Notes under the pieces: model-generated | Database searches by the model: none | What the model saw: the letters and a program-made list of their open reading frames with translations, nothing else | Told to the model about the DNA's origin: nothing | Shown: piece by piece, positions 1 through 7,938 of the stretch | How the letters are laid out: every line of letters starts with the position of its first letter | Position numbering within the stretch: the first letter of the stretch is position 1 | Translations under genes and position numbers: made by a program | Origin: Burkholderiaceae bacterium | GTDB taxonomy: Bacteria > Pseudomonadota > Gammaproteobacteria > Burkholderiales > Burkholderiaceae_E | Direction: 5' to 3' | Assembly (NCBI GenBank): GCA_024235875.1 | Contig: JACKLP010000002.1 | Location: forward strand, 1 to 64,000 | Length of the DNA: 64,000 nucleotides

Positions 1-131
1 ACTACAAGGTGCCGCGCCATGTCCGCTTCGTCGACGAGATCCCGACCACGGTCACGGGCAAGCCGCAGAAGTTCGTGATGCGCGACGCGATGATCGACGA
101 GCTCGGCCTGGTCCAGACGAAGACCGCCTGA
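1..131 (+). CDS. Acyl-CoA synthetase (AMP-binding enzyme), C-terminal fragment
   Basis: Only the last 42 residues are inside the window; reading starts at base 3 and the gene begins to the left. The fragment has the C-terminal signature of the adenylate-forming superfamily: a KVPRHV strand, the turn FVDEIPTT, and TGKPQKF. In such enzymes the lysine of the TGK motif is the residue that contacts the acyl-adenylate. It would activate a fatty or other carboxylic acid to its CoA thioester, but the substrate cannot be judged from this end. It is followed after 76 bases by the halohydrin dehalogenase-like gene on the same strand. Confidence 0.85.
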   Translation, partial: YKVPRHVRFVDEIPTTVTGKPQKFVMRDAMIDELGLVQTKTA

Positions 132-207
132 TTCCGGTCCGAAACGATCGGCGGGCGCGCCAGCGGGCGCCTATACTCGCGCCATCGTCGACTGAGAGGA
201 TGGTGCG

Positions 208-909
208 ATGACGGTGCAGGCCAAGACGCCGCCGGTCGATCTCGGCGGCCAGCGCGTGCTGATCACCCAGGCCGGTGAATTCATGGGCCCCACGCTGTGT
301 GCGGTATTCGGCGAGTGTGGTGCCGAGGTGATCGCCGACCAGGACCCGCTGACCGACGCCGCTGCGCCCGCGGCGGTGATCGCGCGCGCGGGGCAGGTGG
401 ATACGCTGATCGTCAATCTCGCGTATCCGGCGCCACGGACGTCGGCAGACGCCATCACCGACGACGAGTGGCGTTCGGTGTTCGCGGCGCTCGTCGATCC
501 GCTGCCTCGGCTCGTGCGTGCGGTCCTGCCGCAGATGAGCGCGCGAGGCAAAGGCCGCATTCTCGTGATGGGCAGCGCGGCGCCCATGCGAGGCATGCCG
601 CGCACCGGCTCTTACACGGCGGCACGCGGCGCCCAGCTCGGCTATGTGCAAGCGGTCGGGGTCGAGCTCGCGTCGAAGGGCGTGCGGGTCAACGCGATCG
701 CGCAGAACTTCGTCGAGAACCCCACCTACTATCCGCCCGAGGTCGCTCAGAACCCGAAGTTCCAGGCCCGGCTTGCACGCGAGGTGCCGCTCGGACGCCT
801 GGTCACCGACCGCGAGGACGCCTTGTTCGCGGCAATGTTGTGCGCCCCGGGGATCGACTGCTTCGTCGGACAGGCATTTCCTGTGTCGGGCGGATGGGCC
901 GTTCGCTGA
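208..909 (+). CDS. Halohydrin dehalogenase-like SDR-fold protein
   Basis: This 233-residue protein has the short-chain dehydrogenase fold but not its cofactor chemistry. The glycine-rich NAD(P) motif is replaced by T20-x4-F25-x-G27, and the catalytic set is S123-x12-Y136-x3-R140, with arginine in place of the usual SDR lysine. These two patterns are the published signatures of halohydrin dehalogenases, which convert vicinal haloalcohols to epoxides plus halide without NAD(P). The segment after beta-6 (NPTYYPPE, NPKF) and the C-terminal SGGW also resemble HheC. The length is normal for the family (about 225-255). The start is an ATG preceded by GAGAGGA, and a TATACT hexamer at about 171-176 could be its -10 box. 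The DMT transporter gene overlaps its 3' end by 16 bases, so both are probably co-transcribed. The natural substrate is unknown. Confidence 0.85.
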   Translation: MTVQAKTPPVDLGGQRVLITQAGEFMGPTLCAVFGECGAEVIADQDPLTDAAAPAAVIARAGQVDTLIVNLAYPAPRTSADAITDDEWRSVFAALVDPLPRLVRAVLPQMSARGKGRILVMGSAAPMRGMPRTGSYTAARGAQLGYVQAVGVELASKGVRVNAIAQNFVENPTYYPPEVAQNPKFQARLAREVPLGRLVTDREDALFAAMLCAPGIDCFVGQAFPVSGGWAVR

Positions 910-1850
910 GCACTCGCGGCGCGGCCGAGCGCGAGCGGATCGAGCAACTCGGCTATGGTGCCTTGCTCACCTTGGGCGCGGCCCTGATCTGGGGCGCGCA
1001 GTTCCCGATCGCAAAAGCCACCTTCGAGGTCATCGACGCCTTTCACACGACCGCGTTTCGCTATGGCGCGCCGACGCTGTTCCTGGTGGGACTGCTGGTA
1101 CTCAAGGAGGGGTGGGGCGCTCTGCGATTCGATCGCAAGGCGGGCGAAGCGACGCTGTTCGGCGTCATCGGCATGTGCTGCTCGCCATCGCTGGTCTTTG
1201 GCGGCCTGATGCTGACCCGACCCGAGATCGTCGCCGTGGTGGTGGCCACGCAGCCCTCGATGACCGCGATCGCCGAATGGCTGGTGCGAGGCCGGCGGCC
1301 CTCGATGTTCACGATCGGCTGCATCGTGGCGGCCTTTCTCGGGGTCGTCACGGTGATCACGCGCTGGAGCCTGACCATGGCACCGAGCGGCGCCGAACTG
1401 ACCGGCGACCTGATGGTGGTGGCGGGCGCGGCCTGCTGGGTCGCCTACACGATGGCCAACGAACGCTTTCGCGGCTGGTCGACCCTGCGGCTGACGGCGC
1501 TGACGATGCTGCCGGGTGGCCTGGCCAATCTGGCCTTGGCGCTGGTGCTGGGGTGGATCGGGTTGATCGAGCGCCCGGCGCTCGGTGACTGGCTGCAGAT
1601 ATGGCCGCATCTGATCTACCTGTCGCTCGCGGGCGTGCTGCTGGGCATGGTGCTCTGGAACGCGGGCACCGTGCGCATCGGATCGCTCAACGCGATGCTG
1701 TTCCTGAACATGCTGCCGGTGATCACCTTCGGCATCCGCTTCGCGCAGGGCCATCGCTTCGAGACGGCGGAGCTGGTTGGTGCCGCCATCGTGATCGCGG
1801 CGCTGATGGCCAACAACGTCTGGTTGCGGCTGCGCGCGGCAGGGCAATAG
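894..1850 (+). CDS. DMT/EamA-family transporter
   Basis: This is a 318-residue integral membrane protein with about ten hydrophobic segments in two repeated halves, as in the drug/metabolite transporter (EamA) family. The first helix has the typical pattern ALIWGAQFPIAK, and the second half begins near residue 165 (LTGDLMVVAGAACWVAYT). Family members export or import small metabolites such as amino acids, purines or drugs; the cargo cannot be read from sequence. The ATG at 894 lies inside the 3' end of the dehalogenase-like gene, giving a 16-base overlap that implies translational coupling. A longer in-frame reading exists upstream but overlaps the previous gene and is not a credible start. 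Confidence 0.85.
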   Translation: MGRSLSTRGAAERERIEQLGYGALLTLGAALIWGAQFPIAKATFEVIDAFHTTAFRYGAPTLFLVGLLVLKEGWGALRFDRKAGEATLFGVIGMCCSPSLVFGGLMLTRPEIVAVVVATQPSMTAIAEWLVRGRRPSMFTIGCIVAAFLGVVTVITRWSLTMAPSGAELTGDLMVVAGAACWVAYTMANERFRGWSTLRLTALTMLPGGLANLALALVLGWIGLIERPALGDWLQIWPHLIYLSLAGVLLGMVLWNAGTVRIGSLNAMLFLNMLPVITFGIRFAQGHRFETAELVGAAIVIAALMANNVWLRLRAAGQ

Positions 1851-1862
1851 AAGGCCGACACG

Positions 1863-1896
1863 CAATGGGTCGCCGGCAATGGGTCGCCGGCAATGG
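1863..1896 (+). repeat. Short tandem repeat, 14-bp unit, 2.4 copies
   Basis: The unit CAATGGGTCGCCGG is repeated exactly at 1863 and 1877 and begins a third time at 1891. It lies between the DMT transporter and the phosphatase-superfamily gene. It probably arose by replication slippage; no function is evident. Confidence 0.8.
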
Positions 1897-2002
1897 AACG
1901 CCGTTTGCTTCAACGATGAGCATCGGCGTGGCGCCGGCGGGTCAGTGTAAGTTTCGCCGACGCCCGCGACGCGTGCCTGCGCCCACCAGGAGTCGCGATT
2001 CC

Positions 2003-3736
2003 TTGTCGACCGACCGCGTGATCATGCTCGAACTCGACGGCTTCGAGTTCTCCATCGCCGAGGCGATGGTCGCCGAAGGGCGGCTGCCGAACTTCGCCCG
2101 TCTGATGCAAGAGGCGGCCTCGTTGCGCCTCGATCACGGACGCGCGCGGCACACCGGGCTGGCCGGCGAGCATGTGAGCACGGGGAGCTCGCCGGAGCAC
2201 GCACGGCGCTGGTCGGCGGTCGACTTCGACCCGGGCAGCTATCGCGTACTTCAATGGCCGACGCGAGCGATGCCTTTCGCCGCCGAGCTGCCCGTGCGCA
2301 GCGTCGTGTTCGATCGGCCCTACTTCGACCTGTCGCGAGCGACCCGGGTTCGGGGCGCGGTCGCCTGGGGCGCGCATGATCCGGGTGTCGCCGCATTCAG
2401 CCGGCCGAGCTCGCTGAACGCGGAGATCGAACGACGCTTCGGCCCCTATCCGGCGGCTGAGTGGCTCTATGGTTTCGTGTGGCCATCCGCCACGCGTGCG
2501 AAGGCCATGGCCGACGCGCTCGCCGATGCGGTCTCCAGGCGAGCCGAGGTCGTCGAGTGGCTCCTCGCCGAGCGATTGCCGGACTGGGACCTCGCGCTGG
2601 TCTCGGTGAGTGAATTCCACACGGCGCTCGAGGCGATGTGGCATGGCATCGATGCCGCCCATCCGTTGCATGGCATGGCGTCGGCGGCGGCCGCCCGCCG
2701 GGGCATCGAAGCGACCTATCAGACCTGCGATCGGATGATCGGGCGGCTGCGCGCCCGCTTCGATGCGCGCCTGGTGGTGTTCTCCATGCACGGCATGGGG
2801 CCCAACGTCGCCGATCCCGCCTGCATGCTGGCGCTTCCCGAGTTGCTCTATCGGGACCATTTCGGTGAGCCCTTGTTCAGGAACCCCTCACTGGCAACAA
2901 GTCCCGAGGGTGTCCCGCTGCTGGACGAATCCGATGCCTGGGCGCAACGCATGTCACAGTGTTATCCGCCCTTGAGACCGACGCCGGCGCCATCGCGCCG
3001 CTCGCGCCTGGCGCGTCTGAAGGGCTCGCTGCGCCGGTGGATGCGCGTGCCGCCGCCGGTCGGCGCTCATGCGCGCGTCCCTGCCTGGATGCCCGCCTAC
3101 CGCTATCGGCCGTACTGGTCGCAGATGCGCGCGTTCGCGATTCCGGCCTACTACGACGGGCGCATCCGGGTGAATCTGGCCGGGCGCGAGTCCCACGGCC
3201 TCGTGGCCCCCGAGGACTATGCATCCGAACTGACGCGGATCGAGGCGCTGCTGCATGCCTGCCGGGACCCGCTCAGTGGGGCGAGTGTCGTGGCGTCGAT
3301 CGAGCGCTGTGCCGGCGCCGATCCCACGACGCTGGCGCCGAGCGCGGTCGATCTGGTCGTCGAATGGCGGCCCGGCACGCTGGGTCTGCAGCACCCGGCG
3401 CTCGGTCGGATCGGCCCGTTGCCGATGCGTCGAACCGGAGGGCACACCGGTGGCGACGGGGTCGCCTGGTTCGTCGATCCCGCGCTGGGCGCGGGCGATC
3501 ACGGTCGCGCGAGTGCATTCGATGTCGTGCCCACGGTCATCGAGATGCTCGGACAGCATCCCTTGGCCGGAATCAGCGGTCGATCCTGTCATGCGCGGCT
3601 GCGCGCGCCCGCCCGGCCTCCGGCCTGGCAGGCAGTTCGATGGCCTGCTAGCTTCGTCGTCGAAGCCGGCCGCGCGCGAGCGAGCGCTGCACCAGGCTCT
3701 CAACCCAGCGGGGATCGCCACTGGCGCGCCGAATGA
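2003..3736 (+). CDS. Alkaline phosphatase superfamily (type I phosphodiesterase-like) protein
   Basis: This protein of about 577 residues begins with a strand and metal-site motif typical of type I phosphodiesterase/nucleotide pyrophosphatase enzymes (VIMLELDGFEF, then GRLPNFARLM). The expected nucleophile region is divergent (HTGLAGEHVSTGSSPEH), and the C-terminal metal site looks like GHTGGDG followed by AFDVVPTVIEMLG. Relatives hydrolyse phosphodiesters or transfer phospho-groups to glycans. The TTG at 2003 was chosen because AGGAG lies ten bases upstream; GTG 2018 and ATG 2024 are alternatives, and longer readings run into the transporter gene. The 3' end overlaps the convergent glycosyltransferase gene by 89 bases. 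Neighbouring glycosyltransferases suggest a role on an envelope glycan, which is inference. Confidence 0.7.
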   Translation: MSTDRVIMLELDGFEFSIAEAMVAEGRLPNFARLMQEAASLRLDHGRARHTGLAGEHVSTGSSPEHARRWSAVDFDPGSYRVLQWPTRAMPFAAELPVRSVVFDRPYFDLSRATRVRGAVAWGAHDPGVAAFSRPSSLNAEIERRFGPYPAAEWLYGFVWPSATRAKAMADALADAVSRRAEVVEWLLAERLPDWDLALVSVSEFHTALEAMWHGIDAAHPLHGMASAAAARRGIEATYQTCDRMIGRLRARFDARLVVFSMHGMGPNVADPACMLALPELLYRDHFGEPLFRNPSLATSPEGVPLLDESDAWAQRMSQCYPPLRPTPAPSRRSRLARLKGSLRRWMRVPPPVGAHARVPAWMPAYRYRPYWSQMRAFAIPAYYDGRIRVNLAGRESHGLVAPEDYASELTRIEALLHACRDPLSGASVVASIERCAGADPTTLAPSAVDLVVEWRPGTLGLQHPALGRIGPLPMRRTGGHTGGDGVAWFVDPALGAGDHGRASAFDVVPTVIEMLGQHPLAGISGRSCHARLRAPARPPAWQAVRWPASFVVEAGRARASAAPGSQPSGDRHWRAE

Positions 3737-4616
3737 AGTAGCGGATCGAGGCGGACAAATAGGCGCGGACATCGCGCCGGGACCGGCCGAGCAGCCGGGC
3801 GTCGTGCGCGCGAGCGCTGTTGCGCAACGCCTGAGTGGCACCCGACATCGCGAAATAGGCGGCGAGATATGACGTGGTCTGGCGCTCGCGCGGGATCCGG
3901 TGCGTGACCCCGGCACCTGGAACCCAATAGCCCCGGCCACCGTCGGCGAGCACGCGACGCAGCAGGTCGGATTCCTCGCCGAGGATGCCGCCGGCGCCGA
4001 CCCGGCCGAGCCGAGTCGAGAACCGATGTCTCTCGAGCCAGCGGCGCGACACGCCGAAGTTGGCGCCGAACGGAATGTCGGGCCCGGCGGGCGCTCCTGC
4101 GCGGCGCTGCGCGGGCCCCGTCGTTGCGAGTGCAGGCGCCGCCGCGAACTCGAAGGGCTGCGGCCCCAGGTCGATCAGCGCATAGGCATAGGCGATGCGC
4201 GGCAGCGCATCCACGAGCCAGTGCGGGGGCGAGCCTTCGAAGTCCGGCCGGACCGGGCCGCCCAGGAATGCGGCATCGGGACGCTCGGCCAGTGTCCACG
4301 CATAGGCACGCAGCCAACCGCGATCGACGCGGACGTCGTCGTCGATCCACAGCACGAAATCGCCCGTCGCCCGCCCCAGCGCCGCATTGCGGGCATGTGA
4401 AAGGCCTTGCCGTGGTTCGTCGACGATCGTCATCGGCAGCCGACGTCGATGGGCGGCAAGGACTGCCTGCGTCTCGTCGGTCGAGTTGTTGTCGACGACC
4501 ACGACATCGACGGTGTTCTCGACGCCGTGCAAGTCGGCCAGGGACGCCAGGCACGATGACAGCATTTGCGCCCGGTTCCAGGTGCAGATCGCGATCGTGA
4601 TCGACATCGGGGCCAT
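3648..4616 (-). CDS. Glycosyltransferase family 2
   Basis: This 322-residue GT-A fold enzyme has the N-terminal nucleotide-sugar binding strand ITIAICTWNR, then VDVVVVDNNSTDET, the family 2 signature. The metal-binding DxD-type motif is WIDDDV near residue 100. A later ED-type segment (GEESDLLRR) is the likely catalytic base region. It would transfer a sugar from a nucleotide donor to a growing glycan at the cytoplasmic membrane face. It is the last gene of a minus-strand run: the next glycosyltransferase ends 14 bases upstream. ATG 4616 has AGGCGG nine bases upstream; ATG 4607 is possible. Much longer in-frame extensions overlap the next gene and look non-coding. Confidence 0.85.
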   Translation of the reverse strand: MAPMSITIAICTWNRAQMLSSCLASLADLHGVENTVDVVVVDNNSTDETQAVLAAHRRRLPMTIVDEPRQGLSHARNAALGRATGDFVLWIDDDVRVDRGWLRAYAWTLAERPDAAFLGGPVRPDFEGSPPHWLVDALPRIAYAYALIDLGPQPFEFAAAPALATTGPAQRRAGAPAGPDIPFGANFGVSRRWLERHRFSTRLGRVGAGGILGEESDLLRRVLADGGRGYWVPGAGVTHRIPRERQTTSYLAAYFAMSGATQALRNSARAHDARLLGRSRRDVRAYLSASIRYFIRRASGDPRWVESLVQRSLARGRLRRRS

Positions 4617-4629
4617 CGGATCGTGCCGC

Positions 4630-6243
4630 CTATCGCTGGGCCGGGCGGTGCCCGCGTGGCACTTCGGCAGGCTTTGCAGCGGCCACGTGGCCAAGCCACG
4701 CACGCGACCGGGCGCCCAGGCGACTACGCAGGCGCGGCCAGACGAATTGCCACACGGCTCGCGTCGATCCGATGCAGCCGAGCGGCCCGATACGGCGCGC
4801 CAGGGCGACGGCACGCGCCGAGCCCAGCTGTCTTGCGAGGCCGGCAAACGCGTACCAGTGGGCTGTGAAGCGTTGGTGTCCGGCGCTTCGAACCGCGGCT
4901 TCGAACCCGGTGAGCGAGTGCTCCGCCTGCGACAGGTCCGTGCCGGCCGTCGTGAGGAACAGCCGTACGACCGGGTTGGGTCGCTGCGCGCCGGCCTGCG
5001 CATTGCGCCATCGTGTCAGGTCGCGCGCCGCCAAGCCATCTGCTGCCTGGATCGCCGTGCGCAATTCGGCTTCGAGCGCGCGCCGTGTCCGGCGCGCCGT
5101 CGCGCCGGCCGTATCGAGCACGATCGCGGCGGCTCGTACGCGCAACAGGCAGGCCATCAGGATCGGCAGCGCCGAGGCCCCGGATCGGCCGCGCTCGAGA
5201 ACGCAGGCGCGGATCGCAGCGCGCAGCCGGCGGTGCTCGTCTCGCACACTCGGGTCGAGGCTCGCGAAGACCGGCCGGGCGAGCGCAGGCTCGAGGTAGT
5301 CCAGCACGTATTCCCAGCGCGTCGGCGTGCCGATCACATCGGCCGCGCAGCGCAGGACGACGACCTCGTGCGTGGCGTCGCGGCTGCCGGTGCGCCAGCG
5401 ATGCGACAGGCTGTCGTGGCGATGACGCTTGATCGCCAAAGCTTCGTCGAGCGCGATGGTCTTGGTCCCGCGCAGCGCGAGCGTGAACCAAAGCCGTGTG
5501 TCCTCGTGATAGCGGCGCAGGTCCTCCTCGAATCCACCCACCGCCAGGTAGAGCCACCGCGGCAGCATCACGGCGCTGACGATGAACGGGTACCTGGGTG
5601 CGACCGCGCGCATCAGCTCGGTGGTGGGGCAACGCCAGCCCCCGTCGGGGCGGTAGGTGTGCGTGACCGCGCACGGCACGCCATCGGCATCGAGCTCGTC
5701 GAAGCCAGAGAAGCAGAGCTCCGCGTCCGCGATCTCGCGAAACGCGTCGATCTTGCGGCTGATGCACTCGGGCGCCAGCAGGTTGTCGGAGTCGAGAAAG
5801 TGCAGGAACGCACCGCGCGCTGCTCGGGCGCCGGCGTTTCGCGCCGCGGACACGCCGGCGTTGCGCTGTGTGACCAGGGTGATGCGTGACCGGTAGGGGG
5901 CGAGCGCGTCGGCGATCCGATCGGTCGAGCCGTCGTCGATCACGACGATCTCGATGGCGGGGTAAGTCTGCTCCAAGCAGCTCTCGATGGCCTCGACGAC
6001 AACGCCGGCGCGGTTGTATACCGGGATCAGCACGCTGACGACCGGCCGGCAGGCCGGGTCATCGGGCCGCTCGAAGTGGGCCAGCCATGCCGCGTGATAG
6101 GCGCGTCGCGCCGCCGCGACCGGCTCGTCTTGCCGGTCGGCCAGCGGCTCGATCGCTTGTTGGTGCCAGTCGCACGCGCTCACCGCGCAGGGGCGGCCGA
6201 TTGGTCTCGCACGTGCGGGCAGTGCGCGAGCGCCGGTCGTCAT
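4630..6243 (-). CDS. Glycosyltransferase family 2 with long C-terminal region
   Basis: This 537-residue protein has a GT-A domain in roughly residues 70-300: VSVLIPVYNRAGVV, IVVIDDGSTD, the DxD-like FLDSDNLLAP, and GGFEEDLRRYHEDTRLW carrying the ED pair of the catalytic base. Residues beyond about 300 are alpha-helical and arginine/alanine-rich, with no domain that I recognise. The ATG at 6243 overlaps the stop of the upstream acyltransferase gene as ATGA, so the two are translationally coupled. The operon acyltransferase, glycosyltransferase, glycosyltransferase suggests assembly of a lipid-linked glycan or lipopolysaccharide part. Confidence 0.83.
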   Translation of the reverse strand: MTTGARALPARARPIGRPCAVSACDWHQQAIEPLADRQDEPVAAARRAYHAAWLAHFERPDDPACRPVVSVLIPVYNRAGVVVEAIESCLEQTYPAIEIVVIDDGSTDRIADALAPYRSRITLVTQRNAGVSAARNAGARAARGAFLHFLDSDNLLAPECISRKIDAFREIADAELCFSGFDELDADGVPCAVTHTYRPDGGWRCPTTELMRAVAPRYPFIVSAVMLPRWLYLAVGGFEEDLRRYHEDTRLWFTLALRGTKTIALDEALAIKRHRHDSLSHRWRTGSRDATHEVVVLRCAADVIGTPTRWEYVLDYLEPALARPVFASLDPSVRDEHRRLRAAIRACVLERGRSGASALPILMACLLRVRAAAIVLDTAGATARRTRRALEAELRTAIQAADGLAARDLTRWRNAQAGAQRPNPVVRLFLTTAGTDLSQAEHSLTGFEAAVRSAGHQRFTAHWYAFAGLARQLGSARAVALARRIGPLGCIGSTRAVWQFVWPRLRSRLGARSRAWLGHVAAAKPAEVPRGHRPAQR

Positions 6244-7268
6244 GCCCGTTTTCCCAGCGCGGCCCAGCCCCGCCATTGACCTGGGGCCTGCCTCACCCTG
6301 CGTGCCAGGCCATCGGCGTAGCCTGCCACGGCCTCGCTCAGGGCATCGGCAGGGTCTTCACCGGATGCCGGCAGCAACGAGGGCTCGATGAACAGGTCGA
6401 ACCCATCGAGCGATGGTCGGCGCAGCACGTGCACGGGCAGCAGCGTCGCGCCGGATTGCAGCGCCAGCTTGGGCGCGCCGGTGGCGATCGGGAGCCGCCC
6501 CCCGAGGAACGGGACCCAAGCAATTCGGTGCCCTTCCCAGTCCCCGACCGTCATCGAGACGATCCCGTTGCCGGCGACCAGGTTCCGGAGTCGGCGCATC
6601 GCGGTCCAGACATGCTGGCGCTCGATCTCGATGCGACCCGCCAGGTGCCGGTCCTCGCTGTGGCGGCGCAGCGGATTGATGAGGGCGATGCCAAGCCGGG
6701 TCTTGGAGAAGCCATGCTCCGGCCGGCTCAGATGCACGACCGGCAATCCGGCGCGGTGCAGCGCGATCTTGGCGACCGAACTGGCGAACACGAAGTGGCT
6801 GACCCAGAGCACGACGCCGCGCCCGCGGGCCAGCCCTTGCTCGATGTGCTCGAGGCCGTGGACGGTGACGTTTGGCCGCCATCGCCGGGGCGACAACTCG
6901 CGCAGGACCTGGAGCCGTTGCTCGATCCGATGGGCGGCAAGCTGCTCGGCCACCCGCCGGGCCGAGCCCGGCGGTCCGATCCGGGCGCCTTCGATGGCAT
7001 CGAGTGTTTCGTCGGATGCCCGCAGATGCAGGCCGCAGGCGAGCGCACTGCCAAGTTTTCCGACACGAGGCCACCAGTCCGCCGGACACGTCCAGGCGAT
7101 CGGGGCCAGTGCTGCCAGTGCCGCGGTCGTTGCGACATCGCTCCAGGCGGTACGTGGTCGCTGGCCCGGGTGCTGGCTGCGGTGGGCGAAGTCGACACCG
7201 GTGGCCGCGGGTGCGTCGACGCACCCGGCGCATCGGTCTTCGTTGCCGTTCGGGTTCACTCCAAGCAT
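6240..7268 (-). CDS. LpxL/HtrB-like lysophospholipid acyltransferase
   Basis: About 342 residues of the lipid A biosynthesis acyltransferase family. The C-terminal half shows the family pattern: VSMTVGDWEG, VPFLGG, a TGAPKLAL segment and GATLLPVHVLR. The expected HxxxxD/E catalytic box is not clean here (VSHFVFASS occupies that place), so activity or substrate may differ from LpxL. Family enzymes add acyl chains to lipid A or related glycolipids at the inner membrane. The start is uncertain: ATG 7268 gives a normal family length, but no good ribosome site is visible, and longer readings have implausible sequence. It leads the operon with the two glycosyltransferases. Confidence 0.7.
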   Translation of the reverse strand: MLGVNPNGNEDRCAGCVDAPAATGVDFAHRSQHPGQRPRTAWSDVATTAALAALAPIAWTCPADWWPRVGKLGSALACGLHLRASDETLDAIEGARIGPPGSARRVAEQLAAHRIEQRLQVLRELSPRRWRPNVTVHGLEHIEQGLARGRGVVLWVSHFVFASSVAKIALHRAGLPVVHLSRPEHGFSKTRLGIALINPLRRHSEDRHLAGRIEIERQHVWTAMRRLRNLVAGNGIVSMTVGDWEGHRIAWVPFLGGRLPIATGAPKLALQSGATLLPVHVLRRPSLDGFDLFIEPSLLPASGEDPADALSEAVAGYADGLARRVRQAPGQWRGWAALGKRA

Positions 7269-7357
7269 TGCAGCAAGAAGCGAGCCCGACCGTTGTCGCG
7301 CATGGGCCGCCACGAACCGGTGAGCGCTCGTGCCGATCGCATTCGTGATCCACCGGG

Positions 7358-7430
7358 CACATATGTGAGTACTCGCTCTCTCATCTGTTGCTTTGCAACC
7401 GAAGGCCAATCGACCGACTGCCGTCGGTCG
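7358..7430. promoter_or_regulatory. Two inverted repeats in the divergent intergenic region
   Basis: CACATATGTG (7358-7367) is a perfect ten-base palindrome. At 7411-7430 an eight-base arm CGACCGAC is separated by TGCC from its exact complement, forming a perfect hairpin. Both lie upstream of the acyltransferase operon and of a small secreted-protein reading frame, so they could be operator or attenuator elements. The rest of the 7269-7536 spacer shows nothing I can name. Confidence 0.35.
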
Positions 7431-7536
7431 GCCATGCCACGCCGATCGCGCGCCGATCCCATGGCGAGATTCCGAGGCGGTCGATGATCTTTGCAAAGGC
7501 CGGCGCTGTTCGCCGGCGTCGCCGCGAGACCGCCCC

Positions 7537-7851
7537 ATGAAGACAATGCGCACGATTCTCTGCACGCTCGGCCTGCTGCCCGGACTGGCGCTGGCGCAGG
7601 TATCGGTCGAAACGGCGCGCGTCCTGTCGAATCGAGCGACCGGGTTCGCATTTCACACGAGCGCGGTCGGCCCGGCTGCGACCCGTACGAGCCAGGACCC
7701 TGCGCTGACGTTCGGCCTGGCCGCGGTAGCGGCCGCGCGGCGGGGCCTGCACGCACGCGGCGGCGGCACCGGTCTGCGGATCGGCGCGCTTCAACTTGCT
7801 CGCGGTCGTGCCGACCCGCGGGCCGCCGCAGCGCCGTCACGCTCGCGCTGA
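7537..7851 (+). CDS. Putative small secreted protein
   Basis: This 104-residue reading frame opens with a good signal peptide: MKTMR, a hydrophobic core TILCTLGLLPGL, and an ALA-Q cleavage site near residue 20. The mature part is alanine/arginine-rich with no recognisable domain, and its last third looks less protein-like. Third codon positions are GC-rich in the first half, as in neighbouring genes. No strong ribosome site is seen. It could be a real small periplasmic protein, or the 5' remnant of a longer gene broken by a frameshift. It lies 87 bases before plsB. Confidence 0.35.
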   Translation: MKTMRTILCTLGLLPGLALAQVSVETARVLSNRATGFAFHTSAVGPAATRTSQDPALTFGLAAVAAARRGLHARGGGTGLRIGALQLARGRADPRAAAAPSRSR

Positions 7852-7938
7852 GCCGGCTCGCGCCTGCTTTCGGAGCGCGCTTGACGCGCGCGTGCGGGCG
7901 CGCCAATGTGCCGGCTTTCCTGCGCTTGCGTGCGGCCG

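Noticed and set aside
3900..5889. Plus-strand reading frames opposite the two glycosyltransferases
   Set aside because: They have no domain signatures, while the minus-strand frames show intact family 2 motifs and coupled starts.
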